Shown here in pieces: positions 38,926-48,370 of a DNA stretch of 64,000 nt. Numbering within the stretch: the first letter of the stretch is position 1; every line of letters starts with the position of its first letter. The notes beneath the pieces were generated by a model. It was not told the origin of the DNA. It did not search any database and was given only the letters and a program-made list of their open reading frames with translations. The stretch is from NCBI GenBank assembly GCA_028289645.1, contig JANQOK010000016.1, positions 186,001 to 250,000 of the forward strand, written 5' to 3'. This stretch comes from Anderseniella sp. GTDB lineage: Bacteria; Pseudomonadota; Alphaproteobacteria; Rhizobiales; Aestuariivirgaceae. Position numbers and translations under genes: made by a program.

Positions 38926-40011
38926 ATGTCACATAATTCGTTCGGCCATCTGTTCCGCATCACCACGTTCGGGGAATCGCACGGGGCAGCCCTGGGCTGT
39001 GTCATTGACGGCTGCCCGGCGGGCATAGCCATCACCGAAGACGATATCCAGTCGTTCCTGGACAAGCGCCGGCCGGGCACATCCAGGTTCACCACCCAGC
39101 GGCGCGAACCTGACCAGGTGAAAATTCTCTCCGGCGTGTTCGAGGACGACCGCACCGAGGGCCAGGTGACGACGGGTACGCCGATTGCGCTGATGATTGA
39201 AAACGTCGACCAGCGATCAAAGGACTATTCCGAAATCCGCGACAAGTTTCGCCCTGGTCATGCCGACTTCACCTACCTGGAAAAATACGGCGTGCGCGAC
39301 TATCGCGGCGGCGGGCGATCATCGGCCCGCGAAACCGCGGCCCGGGTGGCGGCCGGCGCCATCGCGCGCAAGGTAACGCCGATGGTGGAGACGCGCGCGG
39401 CGCTGGTTCAGATGGGTCCGCACAAGATAAACCGGGACAACTGGGACTGGAACCAGGTCAACGAGAATCCGTTTTTCTGCCCCGACGCCGACGCGGCAGG
39501 CCACTGGGAAGGCTATCTCGACGGCATTCGCAAAGCCGGTTCGTCGTGTGGTGCGGTGATTGAAGTGGTGGCGTCCGGCGTGCCGGCGGGATGGGGGGCG
39601 CCGGTGTACGGCAAGCTCGATCAGGACATCGCATCGGCCATGATGAGCATCAATGCGGTCAAGGGCGTGGAGATCGGCAACGGGTTTGCAGCCGCCGCCA
39701 TTACCGGCGAGGAAAATGCCGACGAAATCCGCATGCAGGGCAACCAGCCGGAGTTTCAGTCCAACAATGCCGGCGGCGTGCTGGGCGGCATCTCGAGCGG
39801 CCAGGACGTGGTGTGCCGGTTCGCTGTCAAACCGACGTCGTCCATTCTCACGCCGCGCAAGACAGTCACCCGCGAAGGCGAGGAGACCGATATCGTCACC
39901 AAGGGCCGCCACGATCCATGCGTCGGCATTCGCGCGGTGCCGGTTGGGGAAGCCATGATGGCCATCGTGCTGGCAGACCATTACCTGCGCCACCGCGGCC
40001 AGAACGGGTAG
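38926..40011 (+). CDS. aroC: Chorismate synthase
   Basis: 361 residues. Signatures: [19 protein letters not shown] at the start, [32 protein letters not shown], and [14 protein letters not shown]. It makes chorismate from EPSP, using reduced FMN. ATG 38926 gives the standard [13 protein letters not shown] start; the ribosome site is weak. A terminator-like hairpin stands directly before it. The HAD gene follows five bases after the stop. Confidence 0.97.
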   Translation: MSHNSFGHLFRITTFGESHGAALGCVIDGCPAGIAITEDDIQSFLDKRRPGTSRFTTQRREPDQVKILSGVFEDDRTEGQVTTGTPIALMIENVDQRSKDYSEIRDKFRPGHADFTYLEKYGVRDYRGGGRSSARETAARVAAGAIARKVTPMVETRAALVQMGPHKINRDNWDWNQVNENPFFCPDADAAGHWEGYLDGIRKAGSSCGAVIEVVASGVPAGWGAPVYGKLDQDIASAMMSINAVKGVEIGNGFAAAAITGEENADEIRMQGNQPEFQSNNAGGVLGGISSGQDVVCRFAVKPTSSILTPRKTVTREGEETDIVTKGRHDPCVGIRAVPVGEAMMAIVLADHYLRHRGQNG

Positions 40012-40016
40012 GCAAC

Positions 40017-40733
40017 ATGGCGCACGGATACGAAACCAAAGCGCTGCTGTTCGACGTGTTCGGCACGGTCGTCGACTGGCGCTCCGGAATCATTTGCGAA
40101 CTCACCGAATGGGGAAAGGACACACAAGTAGTCGCCGACTGGCCGGCCGTGGCGGACGGATGGCGCGGGCTCTACCAGCCGGCCATGGAACGGATACGGG
40201 CAGGCAATCGCGGATTTGTGCGTCTCGACATTCTGCATGAGGAAAACCTGTGCGAGGTATTCCACCAGCATGGGCTCGATGCACCCATCGGCGACGACCT
40301 GCACCGTCTGGTGACAGCATGGCACCGGCTCGATCCCTGGCCTGACGCCGTTTCCGGCCTGACCCGGTTGAAGACCAGGCACATCATTGCGCCGTGCTCC
40401 AACGGCAACATCGCGCTGATCACCAACATGGCGAAACGCGCCGGACTGCCGTGGGACGTCGTGCTGGGCGCAGAGGTCGCGCAGGCATACAAGCCGCACC
40501 CGCAGGCCTATCTGGGCTCGGCCGATGCGCTCGGCCTGAAACCGGAAGAGTGCATGATGGTTGCTGCGCACCTCGATGACCTGGACGCGGCCGCAGAGCT
40601 TGGCCTGGCCACGGCCTATGTGCCCAGACCCGACGAACACGGCAAAGGCTCCGGCGCCGAAACAGCTGCCGACGGGTCTGTGGATCATATAGCAGATGAC
40701 TTCAATCAGCTGGCCGACCAGCTTGGCTGCTAG
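40017..40733 (+). CDS. Haloacid-dehalogenase-type HAD hydrolase
   Basis: 238 residues. The nucleophile motif is LLFDVFGTVVDW (Asp at about residue 13), with APCSNGN as the second motif and VAQAYKPHPQAY and VAAHLDDLDAA as third and fourth. This is the type II 2-haloacid dehalogenase pattern; members may also be phosphatases. It follows aroC closely and is likely co-transcribed. It ends six bases from the convergent methyltransferase gene. Confidence 0.88.
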   Translation: MAHGYETKALLFDVFGTVVDWRSGIICELTEWGKDTQVVADWPAVADGWRGLYQPAMERIRAGNRGFVRLDILHEENLCEVFHQHGLDAPIGDDLHRLVTAWHRLDPWPDAVSGLTRLKTRHIIAPCSNGNIALITNMAKRAGLPWDVVLGAEVAQAYKPHPQAYLGSADALGLKPEECMMVAAHLDDLDAAAELGLATAYVPRPDEHGKGSGAETAADGSVDHIADDFNQLADQLGC

Positions 40734-40739
40734 CGCACT

Positions 40740-41786
40740 CTAGGGCTTGTCGCAAACAACCAGTTTGGACAGGAACACCGGGCGGCTTTCGGTGTGGACC
40801 AGGCCGGCCCCAGCGAAAATGTCGGCCAGATCTTCCTTGATGTAGCTGCCGTAGTAAGGCTCGTGAAAGTTCACCGGGAACGACTGCAGCATACCGTCAT
40901 AGCCCTCGACGTCACCCAGTTGCAGCGAGTCCATGAAGATCAGCCGTCCGCCCGGCTTGAGGACGCGGGCAAACTCGCCTGCAATAGTGCGGCGGACCTT
41001 GGGCGGCACCTCGTGAAACAGGTAGATGGACGTCACCACGTCCTGGGAGGCATCGGCAAACGGCAGCTTCTCGGCATTCGCGACTTCATAGCTGACTGTC
41101 GAATACCCCTTCAGGTGCCGTTTTGCTTCGGCCAGGTAGGCCTCGGAAAGGTCGGACAGGGTCAGGTCAATGCGCGGATAGGCCTGTTTGATGAACCTGC
41201 CAAACCGGCCGGTGCCACAGGCAATATCGGCAATCTTGGTCTGGCGCTGGTCACGGCCGCGCATAAACTGCCACAGCGGCACAAGGCATTCGCGGCGCAT
41301 GGCATTGGTGGAGCCCGAAAACAGCACCTCGGTCTGCATGTCATAGATTTCGGCGCTGTCCTCGGTCAGGTACCCACCCGTCTGGTAGTGGAAATTCTGC
41401 AGGAAGTAGGCCGGCAATTCCTGTGCCTTGTCGTGTGAATAGACCTCCGTTCCCTCGCCCTTGGCCTTGCGCTCGGCCGCCACGGGCACGTCGGCCAGAA
41501 AGGCGCGTGAGGTTTTCAGCAGCCGTGCCGGTGAGCCGTCGGCATCGCGCGGCAGCGGATAGTAACCGGCTGCGACATTTTCCAGGTCGCGCTGAAACGT
41601 GCCGGCAAGACTGGCAAGCAGGCGCTCCATGCCGGGGCCCTTCTGCCGCGGCTTGTCACGGGCAACCTCTGACACACCGGACTTTGTCTTGCGGAACTGT
41701 CCGGCAGCCAGGCCATGACCCATATACCAGGCAACGCGAGCGCCCTGGCGAGCCGTATAGGCCAGTTTTTCAAACGGTGTCAGCAT
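40740..41786 (-). CDS. SAM-dependent methyltransferase
   Basis: About 348 residues from ATG 41786; a start 23 codons upstream (41855) is also open. The class I SAM site is IADIACGTGRFGRFIKQ near residue 195, then LTLSDLSEAYLAEAKRHLKG, VTSIYLFHEVP and LKPGGRLIFMDSLQ. The N-terminal 170 residues are a separate domain without known motif. Substrate unknown; this layout occurs in lipid or quinone methyltransferases. Confidence 0.85.
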   Translation of the reverse strand: MLTPFEKLAYTARQGARVAWYMGHGLAAGQFRKTKSGVSEVARDKPRQKGPGMERLLASLAGTFQRDLENVAAGYYPLPRDADGSPARLLKTSRAFLADVPVAAERKAKGEGTEVYSHDKAQELPAYFLQNFHYQTGGYLTEDSAEIYDMQTEVLFSGSTNAMRRECLVPLWQFMRGRDQRQTKIADIACGTGRFGRFIKQAYPRIDLTLSDLSEAYLAEAKRHLKGYSTVSYEVANAEKLPFADASQDVVTSIYLFHEVPPKVRRTIAGEFARVLKPGGRLIFMDSLQLGDVEGYDGMLQSFPVNFHEPYYGSYIKEDLADIFAGAGLVHTESRPVFLSKLVVCDKP

Positions 41787-41875
41787 GGTCCTGATAATGT
41801 GCGCCTTTGCCGGGATGTTTTCAAGAATTACGGCCGCAGGTCCCGGAAAGATCAATTGCCTGAATCCGATGACGG

Positions 41876-42772
41876 CTATCGCGCCTGGAGGTCGAGACGT
41901 GGGCCGATAACGGGCGAGGAGGCTACATGATCAAGCACCGCCCGCACGCGTGCCGTCCGGCGCAGATCTGGATGGGTCAGGAGCCAAAGATCAACTGCCA
42001 CGTCTTCGATGTCACCGCCGACACGAACCAGTTTCCCGTCCGCTTCCGCCAAATAGGCAGGAAGGACGGCGAGGCCGATACCCGAGCAAACGCCCGCATA
42101 CAGTCCCAGCACGGTGTCCGCCCGACAGACACATGCGTCATCGTATCGGTTTTTCTTCATCCAGGCGTGCAGCTGGCCATAAGCCATGGATGAGCTCGGG
42201 CCGAGCCAGGGTAGAGAGCGCAATTGCTGTGAACTTACGCCCTTCAGACCGAAGCTTTTGTGAGCGTAAATGCCCTGCCGGATCACGCCCAGCTTGAGGC
42301 CGACCAGATGCTGGTCCGGTGACGAGGTGGGCCGGATCGCGATATCCGCTTCGCGAAGCGAGAGGTTGGACACTTCGTTGGAGATTACGAACTCAAGCGT
42401 GATCCCGGGCTCCATCCGCCGCAATCGCTCGAATTCCGGGGCCAGCAGGGCAAACAGAAGACTGTCGGTCGTTGCGATACGCACCAGGCCGGACGGCCGC
42501 AGATCGCGGCCGGCGACGCGCCGCTCGGTTGAATTGGTCAGCTCGGCAATCTGTCGGGCGACGGCAACGATCTCCTCACCGGCGGCGGTTGGCTGATAGC
42601 CTGTGCGAAACCGTTCGAACAAGCGGACGCCAAGCTTTTCTTCGACGGCGTTGATCCTGCGGAACATGGTTGGATGGCTCAATCCGGCCTGGCGGGCGGC
42701 CCTGGAAAGGGAGCCGGCATCCGCCACCAGCAAGGCGATCCTGTAGTCGTTCCAATCGAGTGCATTGTTCAT
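41876..42772 (-). CDS. LysR-family transcriptional regulator
   Basis: 298 residues. The N-terminal HTH is ALLVADAGSLSRAARQAGLSH-type (in two parts, residues 13-40), followed by NAVEEKLGVRLFERF, then a substrate-binding domain. It is divergent from the flavodoxin-fold quinone reductase gene; the 93-base gap has T-rich tracts (GTAAC and GTTTAC half-sites near 42778). It likely controls that gene in response to a redox or quinone signal. Confidence 0.92.
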   Translation of the reverse strand: MNNALDWNDYRIALLVADAGSLSRAARQAGLSHPTMFRRINAVEEKLGVRLFERFRTGYQPTAAGEEIVAVARQIAELTNSTERRVAGRDLRPSGLVRIATTDSLLFALLAPEFERLRRMEPGITLEFVISNEVSNLSLREADIAIRPTSSPDQHLVGLKLGVIRQGIYAHKSFGLKGVSSQQLRSLPWLGPSSSMAYGQLHAWMKKNRYDDACVCRADTVLGLYAGVCSGIGLAVLPAYLAEADGKLVRVGGDIEDVAVDLWLLTHPDLRRTARVRAVLDHVASSPVIGPRLDLQAR

Positions 42773-42865
42773 ATTTGTAACATCAGTTTACGTTTTTTTG
42801 CAATTTCCTATCAAAAATGAACATTAGAGAATGCGGGTGACCGGAACAACTAGGAACCCGCCCCA

Positions 42866-43591
42866 ATGCATGTGCACATTGTTTACGCTCATCCGGAGCC
42901 ATCTTCCTACAACGGCGCAATGGCAAGAGTCGCACGCGAGCATTTCATGGATCAAGGCTGCACCGTGACCATGAACGACCTTTATGCATCAGGCTTCGAT
43001 CCGGTCGAGCGACGCGAACACTACGCGAACCGGTCCGGCACCGAAGTGTTTGCAGCGCTGGCAGAGCAGCGCAATGCCTGGCAAAGCTGTACCCTGCCGG
43101 CGGAGGTTCTGACGGAAATTCGCCATCTGCAGCGAGCCGACTTGGTTGTGCTGCAGTTCCCTCTCTGGTGGCATGGGCCTCCTGCGATCTTGAAGGGATG
43201 GATGGACCGGGTTTTCGTAAACGGCGGTCTCTACACAAGCCGGATGCGGTATGACACCGGTTACTTCAAAGGCAAGCGCGCACTGGTCTCGGTAACCACC
43301 GGCGCGCCGCGCCAGGCTTTCGGTCCGGGCTGCCGGGGTGGTGACCTGGACACCATGCTTTGGCCGCTTCAGTATTCGCTGCACTATATGGGCTTTTCCG
43401 CCTTGCCGCCCTTCGTCTCCTATGGTGTGCAGGGACACGGATACAGTTACGAAGACGAAAGCCGCCTGCATGCAAGGCTGGAGAAGAACCTGTCCGACTG
43501 GCGTACCCACCTGTCAACTCTTGAAGATGTTGACCCGGTTCGGTTCCCGGGCTGGACTGACTGGGACAGCGACGGCAAGTCCCTCACCTGA
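42866..43591 (+). CDS. NAD(P)H quinone oxidoreductase (flavodoxin-like fold)
   Basis: 241 residues of the Flavodoxin_2 family. FMN-binding blocks: VYAHPEPSSYNGAMA, then VLQFPLWWHGPPAILKGWMDRVF (as two adjacent pieces), and VSVTTGAP. These enzymes reduce quinones or modify reductive intermediates by two electrons. The pairing with a divergent LysR gene is common for such enzymes. Confidence 0.92.
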   Translation: MHVHIVYAHPEPSSYNGAMARVAREHFMDQGCTVTMNDLYASGFDPVERREHYANRSGTEVFAALAEQRNAWQSCTLPAEVLTEIRHLQRADLVVLQFPLWWHGPPAILKGWMDRVFVNGGLYTSRMRYDTGYFKGKRALVSVTTGAPRQAFGPGCRGGDLDTMLWPLQYSLHYMGFSALPPFVSYGVQGHGYSYEDESRLHARLEKNLSDWRTHLSTLEDVDPVRFPGWTDWDSDGKSLT

Positions 43592-43828
43592 CTCCGGACA
43601 GGAGCCCGCACCGTACCGCCGGCTTGTGGTGCCTTCGCATTGGATGTATCGTTCGACAATTCTTGGCACCCGGCATTGATGCGAGACGCTTTGCTGGCCG
43701 ATGAGACGGTTCAAGTTCCTGTCTCTCATGCCCGGTGAACACCAAGACAAACATTGCGGCCTGTCGCTGTGCCGCGCCGTCTCTTCCGCCAGATGAACTG
43801 CGGTTAACCGCTGCAAGGAGGACAGACG

Positions 43829-44293
43829 ATGGGTATTGCACTGACACTTCAGGAATATCTGGACGACAGCCACATCGCGTACGAGGTCACTTCACACAAA
43901 AAGACGGAATGCTCGGCAGAGACTGCAGAAGTCAGCCAGGTACCGGCAGATCAACTGGCCAAGGGGGTGATAGTGAAATCGGACGACGTCTATGTGCTTG
44001 CCGTGTTGCCGGCTTCGCGCCGGCTGGACATGAACCGCCTGCAAAAGGTGATGGGCGAACCGGTGTCGCTGGCAAGCGAGCAGGAGGTCAGCATGCTGTT
44101 TCCCGACTGCAAGACCGGCGCCGTGCCGGTGATCGGTTCGCCGTACAAGATAGCCTCGATTGTCGATAAACGTCTCGATGACCAGGACGACGTTTACTTT
44201 GAAGGCGGCGACCACCGCTGCCTGGTCCACGTCAACGGTGATCAGTTCGGTCACCTGATGTACGGGATACCGCACGCCAGGCTGAGCGCGTAG
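43829..44293 (+). CDS. YbaK/EbsC-family aminoacyl-tRNA deacylase
   Basis: 154 residues. It has the family blocks VTSHKKTECSAETAEVSQVPADQ-type at residues 20-40, LAKGVIVKSDD with the key lysine, and LVHVNGDQFGHLM near the end. Family members free wrongly charged tRNAs (for example Cys- or Ala-tRNA-Pro). AAGGAGG lies seven bases before the ATG. The hairpin at 44299-44331 probably ends its mRNA. Confidence 0.85.
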   Translation: MGIALTLQEYLDDSHIAYEVTSHKKTECSAETAEVSQVPADQLAKGVIVKSDDVYVLAVLPASRRLDMNRLQKVMGEPVSLASEQEVSMLFPDCKTGAVPVIGSPYKIASIVDKRLDDQDDVYFEGGDHRCLVHVNGDQFGHLMYGIPHARLSA

Positions 44294-44298
44294 GAGCC

Positions 44299-44331
44299 CC
44301 AATGCGCGTGCGGTTTCCCGCGGCGCATTGG
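44299..44331. terminator. Hairpin between convergent genes
   Basis: A perfect 9-bp stem (CCAATGCGC and GCGCATTGG) with an inner GC-rich pair, between ybaK-like and the S74-like gene. Without a T-run it may be a bidirectional terminator of weak type. Confidence 0.5.
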
Positions 44332-44359
44332 AGCGAGATGTAAGTCGTCTATGGCTTGT

Positions 44360-44842
44360 TCACCCGGCAATGCCGACGTGGCCGAGCCGTGAGATACTGT
44401 GCTTCAGGCGAATGTCGGATGCGTTGCCGGCGTTGCCATCCTCGGGCGGCTCGGGAGATACGTAACCCAGCGGTCGTATGTCCTGCTTGAGGCGCGTATC
44501 GGAATCAGAGTCTTCAGGCGGCTCCGGAGACCTGTCCGGGGCCAGGAACACGGCGCTTTGGGAACGATCCCATTCCGCCCTGGTGACCATGCGCAGCCCC
44601 AGTTTGGCATAGTTCACCCGGTAGAACCCGTCATCGCCCGTAACAACAGCGTCGGGGCGAACGTCGAGCACGTCCTGCGCCATGACGCCCACGTATTCGG
44701 TTTCATCATCCAGGTATTTGAAACTGTACAGAGGCAAAACCGAGCCGGCATTGCCGAGCGCTTCGATGTCCTGCTTGACGCGAATGTCAGATGGTTCCTC
44801 GGTGGGTTCCGGCGAGCCGGATTTGTCGTGCTGGTCCGTCAT
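44360..44842 (-). CDS. Stand-alone S74 (intramolecular chaperone)-like protein
   Basis: 160 residues. It begins with the start motif of peptidase S74 domains (SDIRVKQDIEALG) followed by LPLYSFKYLDDETEYVGVMAQDVL and DDGFYRVNYAKLGLRM, which is the core of the chaperone domain at the end of phage tail fibres. The start motif then returns twice in the C-terminal part (SDTRLKQDIRPLG and SDIRLKHSISRLG), separated by PEPPED linkers. No signal peptide, fibre domain or phage gene is nearby. GGAGG precedes the ATG by seven bases. The gene looks intact and expressed; the function is unknown. Confidence 0.75.
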   Translation of the reverse strand: MTDQHDKSGSPEPTEEPSDIRVKQDIEALGNAGSVLPLYSFKYLDDETEYVGVMAQDVLDVRPDAVVTGDDGFYRVNYAKLGLRMVTRAEWDRSQSAVFLAPDRSPEPPEDSDSDTRLKQDIRPLGYVSPEPPEDGNAGNASDIRLKHSISRLGHVGIAG

Positions 44843-44914
44843 GGTGTTGCCTCCGCTACTTGTGGTTGAAATAATCGAGGCACATTCCGCTTACGTCAAG
44901 CCCCGACGTAATGC

Positions 44915-45163
44915 TTAATCCACATCCAGCGGTTCGGTCCCGCCGGCCGAGCCGTCGCTTTTCAGGGTGATCTTCTCGATCCGTGCCTCTGCGGCCTTTA
45001 GCTGCTTGTCGCAATGGCTTTTTAGTTTTTCCCCGCGCTCATAAATGGCGATGGAGTCTTCCAAGGAGACCTTGCCGGCTTCCAGCTTCTCCACGATGGC
45101 CTCGAGTTCGGCCAGGGCGGCTTCAAACGTCATATCTGCAATGGCAGGAGCTTTGTCAGTCAT
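44915..45163 (-). CDS. xseB: Exodeoxyribonuclease VII small subunit
   Basis: 82 residues, normal length. The core is [26 protein letters not shown]-type (two adjacent pieces, residues 13-38) followed by [15 protein letters not shown]. It joins XseA to degrade single-stranded DNA. Its ATG shares one base with the stop of the deacetylase gene (TGATG), a gene order frequent in Rhizobiales; xseA is not in the window. Confidence 0.95.
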   Translation of the reverse strand: MTDKAPAIADMTFEAALAELEAIVEKLEAGKVSLEDSIAIYERGEKLKSHCDKQLKAAEARIEKITLKSDGSAGGTEPLDVD

Positions 45164-46128
45164 CAGTATTCATCCTCGTCAACCGGTTGCGCCGCCTCGC
45201 CTGTACCATGCATCAGCGCCTTGACATGCACGCCTACCGAGCTTGACAGCCCGGCCAGGTCATAGCCGCCTTCCAGCATCGAGACAACGCGTCCGTCACA
45301 GTGTTTTGCCGCCAGGTCCATCAGCCGCAAAGTTACCCAGGCAAAGTCTTCCTCTTTCAACTGCAGGGAGCCGAGCGGGTCGCGCTCATGGGCATCGAAA
45401 CCGGCCGAAATCAGCACCAGCTCTGGCTGGAACGCATCAAGCGCCGGGAAAATCCGCGACAGCATGGCTTCACGAAACAGGTCACCGCCGTCGCCGGCGC
45501 TCAACGGAGCATTGAAGATGTTGCCTTCGCCCGTCTCCGACACCGCACCGGTGCCCGGAAACAGCGGCATCTGATGGGTGGAGCCGTAGAACAGGTCTTC
45601 TTCCGACCAGAACACGTCCTGGGTGCCATTGCCGTGATGCACGTCAAAATCCACCACCGCCACACGGTCGAGGCCATACGCCTCGCGGGCATATTGCGCT
45701 GCGATGGCAATGGAACTGAACAGGCAGAACCCCATCGCGCGGGCAGTTTCGGCATGATGGCCGGGCGGGCGAACCGCGCAAAACGCATTGTTGACCTCCA
45801 GGTTCATCACCGCGTCCACGGCGCGCGTGCCGGCACCAACCGCCCGATACACCGCTTCAAGCGTGGAGGGATTCATCCAGGTATCGGCATCCAGTGCAAT
45901 CTCGCCCTCGGTCGGGCTGGATTGCTCGATGGCATGGACATAATCCTCAGGGTGCACCAGCAGCACATGCTCGCGCGCGCCCTGAGCCGCTTCCTCACGG
46001 CGCAAGTCCTCAAAGTGCGGATGTGACAGTATGCGCTCCACCGCCCGCATCCGGTCGGCGCGTTCAGGATGGCCCTGAGGCGGTTCATGCTCGGTGAAGA
46101 CATCGTGGTGCAGCAGCAACGTACTCAT
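45163..46128 (-). CDS. Histone deacetylase family protein (acetylpolyamine amidohydrolase-like)
   Basis: 321 residues. Zinc and charge-relay residues are in [34 protein letters not shown], and [14 protein letters not shown]. Bacterial members remove acetyl groups from polyamines, acetoin-related or other small amides. ATG 46128 gives the typical N-terminus [10 protein letters not shown]; an upstream start is open but out of character. xseB follows with an overlap. Confidence 0.92.
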   Translation of the reverse strand: MSTLLLHHDVFTEHEPPQGHPERADRMRAVERILSHPHFEDLRREEAAQGAREHVLLVHPEDYVHAIEQSSPTEGEIALDADTWMNPSTLEAVYRAVGAGTRAVDAVMNLEVNNAFCAVRPPGHHAETARAMGFCLFSSIAIAAQYAREAYGLDRVAVVDFDVHHGNGTQDVFWSEEDLFYGSTHQMPLFPGTGAVSETGEGNIFNAPLSAGDGGDLFREAMLSRIFPALDAFQPELVLISAGFDAHERDPLGSLQLKEEDFAWVTLRLMDLAAKHCDGRVVSMLEGGYDLAGLSSSVGVHVKALMHGTGEAAQPVDEDEY

Positions 46129-46232
46129 GAATGTGAAGGCCTTCCCCGGCAAATTCTTGTTAATTCGAGTGTTGCGGAAAACCGGCGGCACAATCAAGCC
46201 CGCAAGCCGGTTTCATGCACCGTGCAAGACGA

Positions 46233-47990
46233 TCAGCGCACTGCCAGCAATTCCTCGGTGACATCGGTTATGGCCTGCGAACCGCCCCGCACCATTTCGG
46301 CAAGGCCTTTGACCTGCGGCAGGTGCATGGCCGAGTAGTACGCCAGCAGCCGGGCGGACGCGTCTGCCTGCGGCGCATTGCGGCCGCGTGCGGCAAGTGC
46401 CGATTTGGCCAGGCCAAAACCGCCCACGGTCAACCCGAACAGGCGCAGATACGGCGTTGCCGCCGCCAGCGCGCGCTCGTCGTTATCTGCCAGCCAGCCG
46501 CCGACCCGTTCCGATACGGATTCCAGCGTGGATATCGCCTGTGACAGCTCATCGGCTTCGGCACCAACTGAAGCAGCGGTTTCACGCATTTCGGCAATCA
46601 GTTTCGCCAGGGTGTCGCCGCCGCGCAGGGCGACCTTGCGGGTCACCAGGTCAAGGGCCTGGATACCGTTGGTGCCCTCATAGATCGGTGTGATGCGGGC
46701 ATCGCGCAAATGTTGGGCGGCGCCGGTTTCCTCGATGTATCCCATGCCGCCGTGCACCTGAACGCCATCTGACGCCACTTCGACGCCGATATCGGTGCTG
46801 AACGCCTTGGCGACCGGGGTCAGCAGCGCGGCCAGGTCCGCATTGTCGGCCCGTTCCTGTTCGCTGGCGGCCGCCCGGGACAGATCGATGGCGCGCGCGG
46901 TGAGATAGCAGATCGAGCGCGCGGCCTGGGTCTTGGCCTTCATGTCCATCAGCATGCGGCGCACATCCGGGTGCTCGATGATGAGCATGGGCTCCGCCTC
47001 GCCTTTCCTGCGGCCCTGGCGGCGTTCCCGGGCATAGGCGAGCGCCTGCTGATAGGCGCGCTCGGCAATGGCGACACCCTGCATGCCGACGTGCAGGCGG
47101 GCATTGTTCATCATGGTGAACATGCAGTTCAGGCCGCGCCCCTGCTCGCCGACCAGCCAGCCGATTGCGCCGCCATCGTCGCCAAACCGCATGGTGCAGG
47201 TCGGCGAGGCATGAATGCCGAGCTTGTGCTCCAGGCCGATGCATTTGACGTCGTTGCGCCGGGTCGGATTGCCCTGTTCATCCGGCAGGAACTTCGGCAC
47301 CAGGAACATGGAGATGCCGCGCGTGCCCTCCGGCGCATCCGGCAGGCGCGCCAGCACCAGGTGAACAATGTTCTCCGTCAGATCGTGCTCGCCATAGGTG
47401 ATGTAGATCTTGGTGCCGGTGACGGCGTAGCTGCCGTCATCCAGCGGTTTTGCCTGCGACCTGACGCCGGACAGGTCCGATCCGGCCTGCGGCTCGGTCA
47501 GGTTCATGGTTCCGGTCCAGTCACCGGCCACCATCTTGGGCAGGAATTGCTGCTTCAACTGCTCAGACCCGTGGGCTTCGATGGTCTCCACCGCCCCCTG
47601 GGTCAGCAGGGTGCCGATGCCGTAGGCGTTCGACGCTGTATTCCAGAGTTCCTGGACCGCGAGCGACACCATGATCGGCAGGCCCTGCCCGCCATGGTCT
47701 TCATCGCACGGCAGCGATGCCCAGCCTGCCTCGCACCATTGTTTGTAGGCGTCCTGCCAGCCCGGCGCCGTGGTCACGGCATTGCTGTCGGCATCCAGCG
47801 TGCAGCCGTGCTGGTCACCGTCGCGGTTCAAAGGCGCGACCACGTTGGCTGCAAACTTGCCGGCCTCTTCGAGAACCGCCGCGACCACATCATCGCTCAA
47901 CTCGCCAAACACGCCGGACGACATCAGCGATGACAGCCCCGCCACATCGTTGAGAGTGTCGTTGAGAGTGCTTGTGTGCGGCGAAAACAT
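46233..47990 (-). CDS. Acyl-CoA dehydrogenase (long, DmdC-like form)
   Basis: 585 residues, longer than the usual 390 because of an extra C-terminal helical region. FAD-site blocks: MNLTEPQAGSDLSGVR and KIYITYGEHD; catalytic glutamate in PIYEGTNGIQALDL; GVQVHGGMGYIEETGAAQHLRD-type block (two pieces) near residue 420. This size group includes 3-methylmercaptopropionyl-CoA dehydrogenase (DmdC) as well as general long-chain enzymes. ATG 47990 is the standard family start. It is single, with no ETF or thiolase next to it. Confidence 0.92.
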   Translation of the reverse strand: MFSPHTSTLNDTLNDVAGLSSLMSSGVFGELSDDVVAAVLEEAGKFAANVVAPLNRDGDQHGCTLDADSNAVTTAPGWQDAYKQWCEAGWASLPCDEDHGGQGLPIMVSLAVQELWNTASNAYGIGTLLTQGAVETIEAHGSEQLKQQFLPKMVAGDWTGTMNLTEPQAGSDLSGVRSQAKPLDDGSYAVTGTKIYITYGEHDLTENIVHLVLARLPDAPEGTRGISMFLVPKFLPDEQGNPTRRNDVKCIGLEHKLGIHASPTCTMRFGDDGGAIGWLVGEQGRGLNCMFTMMNNARLHVGMQGVAIAERAYQQALAYARERRQGRRKGEAEPMLIIEHPDVRRMLMDMKAKTQAARSICYLTARAIDLSRAAASEQERADNADLAALLTPVAKAFSTDIGVEVASDGVQVHGGMGYIEETGAAQHLRDARITPIYEGTNGIQALDLVTRKVALRGGDTLAKLIAEMRETAASVGAEADELSQAISTLESVSERVGGWLADNDERALAAATPYLRLFGLTVGGFGLAKSALAARGRNAPQADASARLLAYYSAMHLPQVKGLAEMVRGGSQAITDVTEELLAVR

Positions 47991-48103
47991 AGACGGTTTC
48001 CCATGCGGTTTGACTTGACGGATCAGGCCATAAGGCTGCAAGGCATGCACCCTGACCTGCAACTGTTACGGCATTGATACTATCCGAGATGAGCCACGTC
48101 ACC

Positions 48104-48370
48104 AGGGTCAGGATCCAATAATCTTATGCAATTCTGTTTGAAGAAAAACATTCGAATGATGGTAAATAAGCGCAAGGCAAGGCTTCCTGCCTTGTCGAGC
48201 ATTTTTCGCCTTCAGGCGGGTGTTTTCCTTCAAACCCGGAGGGCGGGGTCTATTTTGCCCCTGACTGCGTTGAAAGGGCTTGAAAACCGTCAGGTTTCCT
48301 GCACCCCTTCGCCTTGTCAGAGGCAAAATATCCTCCCGCAGAATGGATAAGATTAATGGGTCCTGACCCT
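48104..48370. mobile_element. 267-bp inverted-repeat element (MITE-like)
   Basis: The ends are imperfect inverted repeats of about 32 bases: left end starts AGGGTCAGGATCCAATAATC, right end is the complement of AGGGTCAGGACCCATTAATC. About 85% of the end positions match. The interior holds further hairpins (GGCAAGGCTTCCTGCCTTG area, 48178-48196) and no real gene. No transposase is present, so it would be non-autonomous. I see no clear target duplication. The right end forms the beginning of the next gene. Confidence 0.7.

Noticed and set aside
48126-48350. Open frames of about 70 codons on both strands inside the inverted-repeat element
   Set aside because: No ribosome site, no transposase pattern; they follow from the hairpin sequence.
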